Notes under the pieces: model-generated | Told to the model about the DNA's origin: nothing | The model's input: only the letters and a program-made list of their open reading frames with translations | The model's database searches: none | From: Progne subis subis | Lineage: Eukaryota > Chordata > Aves > Passeriformes > Hirundinidae | DNA length: 64,000 nt | Direction of reading: 5' to 3' | Assembly: GCA_022316685.1 (NCBI GenBank) | Contig: JAKJHU010000084.1 | Span: 1,621,001 to 1,685,000, forward strand | Shown: positions 60,349-64,000 of the stretch, one piece after another | Layout of the letters: the number at the start of each line of letters is the position of its first letter | Numbering within the stretch: position 1 is the first letter of the stretch | Position numbers and translations under genes: made by a program

Positions 60349-60737
60349 TGGCGTTCCTGGGTGGGCCCCTGGAAAGAGGCACTGAAAGGGTCACAGTGAA
60401 CCTTCTGCAGTGAACATCACAAGCCCTCAGAAGATAAAAAGCCAGATGGTCAGCTCTGCGGAAGATAAGAGGAACATTTCCGGCCAGAGCAGCTAATCTC
60501 AAATTCTGAGAAAAGATCAGCAGAAAATCTCCACTGAATGGAATCTTTTCCCCTTGCATGGTGATGTCTCAAGTGGGGTGGGATTTTTCTGGTCACAAAA
60601 ATGTTGGGGGCTCAGGTCTGATGGGCTTGTTTAGGGAAAGAGAGAAAAGCTAATAAAGAATCCCTTGCCAAGATGACAAAGAAATAATAGAGTTTACAGA
60701 GAAACCCTAAAAAAACAAAAGGTATAGAGTTAGTGTG
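60349..60737 (+). mobile_element. Possible leader remnant of the endogenous retrovirus
   Basis: After the LTR, a primer-site-like TGGCGTTCCTGGGTGGGC is followed by about 350 bp without a long frame. No gag or pol similarity is visible, so at most the untranslated leader survives. A second LTR is not present in the window. Confidence 0.35.
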
Positions 60738-60892
60738 TAGGGTTAGGTTAAGAGTTGGGATTTGGTTTAGGGTTACAGTTAGGGTTAGGATTAAGGTTAG
60801 GGGATAGGTGTTAAGGATTTGGGTTAGCCTTAGGTTTAGGGTAGGGTTAAGGTTTAAGGGTTAGGGTTAACATTATGTTTAGGGTTTTGGTT
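60738..60892 (+). repeat. Degenerate TTAGGG-like tract
   Basis: GTAGGGTTAGGTTAAGAG, GGTTTAGGGTTACAG, TTAGGGTTAGGATTAAGG and similar steps fill about 155 bp. Several perfect TTAGGG units occur among variants. It is an old or imperfect interstitial telomere-like repeat, or simple-repeat DNA of similar composition. Confidence 0.75.
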
Positions 60893-62089
60893 CTAAACAT
60901 TTGAGTTAGTTGCAGGGTCCTAAACATCTTCTACTCCATTTACAAATACGCTGAAACAATCCTTTAATCTAGGAGCCATCCGAGATGACAACGCTATCAA
61001 ATAAAGTCTGGTAAAAAAACATCACAAACTCTACGAGTACTTTGGGGGGAAACTTTACCCTGAACTGGGACCAAAGTCAGAAGCTGAGTTACTTCACATC
61101 AGGCTGTAAGTTCTCCCACTTGTGTTGGATCCCCTGAAACAGTTTTTGTACAACCAAATTTAAAATTTTGTTGGTATTATGTTTTATTTTTCCTATTGTT
61201 TTCCACTAATTATTGGGTTTACATCTTGAAAGAATTTTGTTAACCTATTGAGTAAACCTGAGCATAGAATAGGGAATTCATCAGGGAAAAAAAAAAAAAA
61301 AAAAAAGCCACACTGGTCAACTTTAAGCATACATTAACCCCACATCGTCTCCATGAGGCTTCCAGCACCAAAGCTTCATCTTCCATACTTTTTTTTTTCA
61401 TTGCCCAACAAAGGGCAAAACCTTAATAGTTCATTCCCTGGATGCCTCAGGTCTGTTAAAACACAGATTATTAAATCTCCATTTCTGTTTCTTACAGAAA
61501 ATAGTTTTTGTGTAAATGAGGAGGAGCCCAAATTACAGTAGTTGGTGTGCATTTTACCACCTTTTTTGCCAAGACTCTGTTTTGTTCACATAAATCAACA
61601 GAAGTAGTAAACTGCTCCAAAATACCTCTCACTTTGATTAAGTTCTGCTGTGTCCTGGAAAGCAAGGAGACAGCCCTTGGAGGGATTACCTTGTCCAAGA
61701 CACAGTTGACCATCAAAAGCAGAAACTTCTACGATACCCCAAAGTCTTCCCAAAAAGCATTAGCTGGGCGTCAGCTGGATTCCCAAATTATTCCTGACCT
61801 TTCATTCAGTCTGATGGCTTGGCTACCCAACCACTCACTAGAGTAGGAATTTGTGTTTTCACAACTCAGCAGGAGCTTCCCATGTACAGAAAGGTGTTTC
61901 CTCTTGGTCAGTCTCACCCTATGGGATGCTCATTCACCAGGACCACCGCCACCAGCATCATTTCCACCTTTCATTTATGTTTTTCATGATATAAACACAT
62001 GGAAGTCTGCTATGAAATATTTAATTCAAAATTCCCACACTGGGAAGAACAAGCTGGAACAAGGAAGGAACAAGGTGGAAGAATGAAGC
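60893..62089. other. Single-copy DNA with an A tract
   Basis: A 20-nt A run lies at 61287-61306. Frames of about 100 codons (61547-61846, +) show no motif I know. Confidence 0.45.
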
Positions 62090-62226
62090 CTGAAAGCGGC
62101 CAAGGGCAGGCTGGACAGGGTTTGGAGCCACCTGGGATAGTGGAAGGTGTCCCTGCCCATGACAGAGGTGGAACAGGCCAGGCTTTGACGTCCCTCCCAA
62201 CTCAACAAAATCCATAATTCCATTGT
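62090..62226 (+). mobile_element. CR1 3' end, diverged
   Basis: Sense: AGGGCAGGCTGGACAGGGTT, GGTGTCCCTGCCCATGACAG, then TTTGACGTCCCTCCCAACTC and CATAATTCCAT. Confidence 0.85.
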
Positions 62227-62891
62227 ATCCCTCACCAAACTCTGGAATGTCCATCCCTTCCAAATAACCCTATCAAAAACCTGAATATCCAAAAGCAACA
62301 ATGACAAAATTATATTTACAACTTCCTGGGAAGCAGCTTAAGTGCCCAGCTGAGAAAACCAGAGGGGACATGTGGAAACTCCAATAAAAGAAAAGTCAGT
62401 GAAATGTCTCATTCCTTCTAGTAAGTGGATTAAGAGTTCTGGTAAGAAAGCTGAGGTCAAGCTTGATGACTTTCAAAGGAAAAACATCACATTCTAGAAG
62501 CTTCTATGAGAGTTGAAGCCAAGTTTTTAATTCTATAAGCCTTTTTCTAAATCTTGCTAAATTAAAACAGAAACAAAAAGAAAAATCTCCATGAAAGTAT
62601 GAAAAGAATGAATGTAATGAGATAATTAAATGATTAAGCCCCCAGCTGTTCTTGGAACTGATCAGAAATGCCTTGGAAAACATCATTCCACAAATCCAGC
62701 TTCGCTTCACACCCTGTTGCACTCTGAAATTGTAATTTTCATTTTTTCCTATTAGCTGCATTTTCATGGATAAATTTTGTTTGGCCCTTGGTTCTGGAAG
62801 CATTTGGTAAAATGCACATGGTTTTCCATAATATTTTGTTAAGGAGGGAAAAAATCCACAACAACCAACCAAACACATAAAAATCCCAAAC
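62227..62891. other. Single-copy DNA, nothing recognised
   Basis: A minus-strand frame at 62504-62893 (129 codons) has no domain I know. No repeat is seen. Confidence 0.45.
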
Positions 62892-62974
62892 AAAGGGAAA
62901 GGGAAAGGGAAAGGGAAAGGGAAAGGGAAAGGGAAAGGGAAAGGGAAAGGGAAAGGGAAAGGGAAAGGGAAAGG
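62892..62974 (+). repeat. (GGGAAA)n array
   Basis: About 13 perfect six-base units follow CCCAAACAA, giving an 80-base pure purine run. It is a second purine array, with a different unit from 44195-44460. Confidence 0.95.
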
Positions 62975-64000
62975 ATTAATTTTTCATTACAAAACTATTT
63001 TTCCAACGTTCTAAAAATAAACTGTATAAAACATCAAAGGAAACACAGAGCAACTTATTCACTGTGATTTTGTTCAATGTGAATGTATTTTAAAATCAAA
63101 TTTGACAATTCCAAATTCCATCTTGAGTGAAATTTGGGGTTTTTTTCAAAGCTGTAGAGGTTACAAATCGAACCCCTTACAGTATTATCCAGAGTTGGGA
63201 TACAGCATTATGCAGCCAGGGTAATTATGTAATGGAGTTCCATGATCCACAATTTCACAGTTTGGAATCCAAGAGACAACCCCTGATACAGTTCCCTGAA
63301 AACCTAATTTCTGTTATACTGAATGAATGTCTTCAATCTCCTGCTTCAAGATTAGTATTAGATGAAAATTATATTGTTCAGTTTGAGCTTTAGTGATTTC
63401 AAATTGCTGTTCCTAACAGAGTGTTCTTAGATAAATGGGGGTTTTAATTAAACATGTAATTATTAAGTTATTCACTTAATTACAGTATCACCATTGCCTC
63501 ATATTGTTTTCCTGTGTATTAAATTCAGTTTCTCACATTACTGCATTATTCGATCTAACTGGTAATTGTCAGTTTTTCCTTTCTTCAGGCTTATCTAGGC
63601 TTGCAGTGCTAAGTCTCACTTCACTTATCTCATTCAACAAGGCAGTGATGAAAGCCTTGCAAAGGAACCTTGGGTTAATCAGGGCTTCCCTCCTACCTCT
63701 CCAGCTTGCAGAAACCTGGAGAGGTCCAGGCACATTGTCAGGGTCTGAAGGTATGGCTGATGCTGGAGCAGATTCCAAAATCTCCTGTCCTGGTTGCCCG
63801 GGGCTGGGGACGATGGCAGAACAGAGCAGGGGACCCCCAGAGAACCTGGGCACAACTTCCAGCTCACTGAAGGCTTTACAATTTCGTTTATTGCCAAGCT
63901 TCTTTTATCGTTTTCTCTTTTTTGCCCCTCTTTCGGAAACTTTTAGAACTCCAATTTTTCATTCACAAATGCAGGAATGACCTCTCCCCCTTTTTTGTCG
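62975..64000. other. Single-copy DNA to the window edge
   Basis: A 158-codon plus frame at 63504-63980 has no motif I know. A TTTACAATTTCGTTTATTG stretch near 63875 could be an antisense AATAAA signal of a further LTR crossing the edge, but there is too little to call it. Confidence 0.4.

Noticed and set aside
63504..63980. 158-codon plus frame at the window end
   Set aside because: It starts in AT-rich DNA, crosses what may be LTR-like sequence and has no motif I know.
1..64000. CRISPR arrays, bacterial operons, tRNA or rRNA genes
   Set aside because: Tandem repeats here are contiguous or degenerate, not repeat-spacer arrays. CR1 content marks the DNA as avian. I saw no tRNA or rRNA signature by reading, though no covariance search could be run.

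Overview
This window looks like nuclear DNA of a bird, most likely a passerine. The main evidence is about 26 pieces of the 3' end of CR1 LINEs on both strands. Most keep the usual avian CR1 landmarks: a conserved run around CCATGGGCAGGGACACC, a GGATCCCTGGAAGTG block, and a terminal ATTCTATGATT-like octamer tail. The CR1 pieces total roughly 6 kb, about a tenth of the window. Two further segments look like LTRs of endogenous retroviruses. Organism and family names are from memory of avian repeats; no database was searched.

I found no protein-coding gene I could support. There is no long conserved open frame, no recognisable domain, no tRNA or rRNA gene and no CRISPR array. Open frames longer than 100 codons are CR1 remnants, read-throughs of tandem repeats (1.1-2.0, 34.1-34.7, 37.0-37.9 and 44.0-44.5 kb), or unrecognised frames in GC-richer DNA. 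The window is best read as intergenic or large-intron sequence.

Layout. 0-9.6 kb: mostly single-copy DNA with a 27-unit, 28-bp minisatellite at 1143-1896. 9.6-20.9 kb: CR1 pieces on both strands, a ~600-bp direct duplication (12721-13326 and 19427-20037) and a probable antisense LTR (20305-20823). 21-33.9 kb: single-copy DNA with scattered CR1s, a 50-nt T tract and a ~93% identical inverted repeat (30386-30534 and 31762-31895). 33.9-37.7 kb: two CR1 copies in opposite orientation, each carrying a TGTCCCTG-type minisatellite at the same internal point. 40-47.5 kb: the longest CR1s and a 353-nt pure purine tract. 47.5-59.8 kb: mainly single-copy DNA with a degenerate 28-bp periodic repeat at 48.2 kb. 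59.8-61 kb: a sense LTR with TATA and AATAAA signals, followed by degenerate TTAGGG-like DNA. 61-64 kb: single-copy DNA with a GGGAAA array.

No gene network can be described. The interest lies in repeat biology: CR1 elements that carry or seed tandem repeats, a duplication whose direction can be inferred from a broken CR1, and several structure-forming motifs. Nothing here amounts to a clear new biological system.
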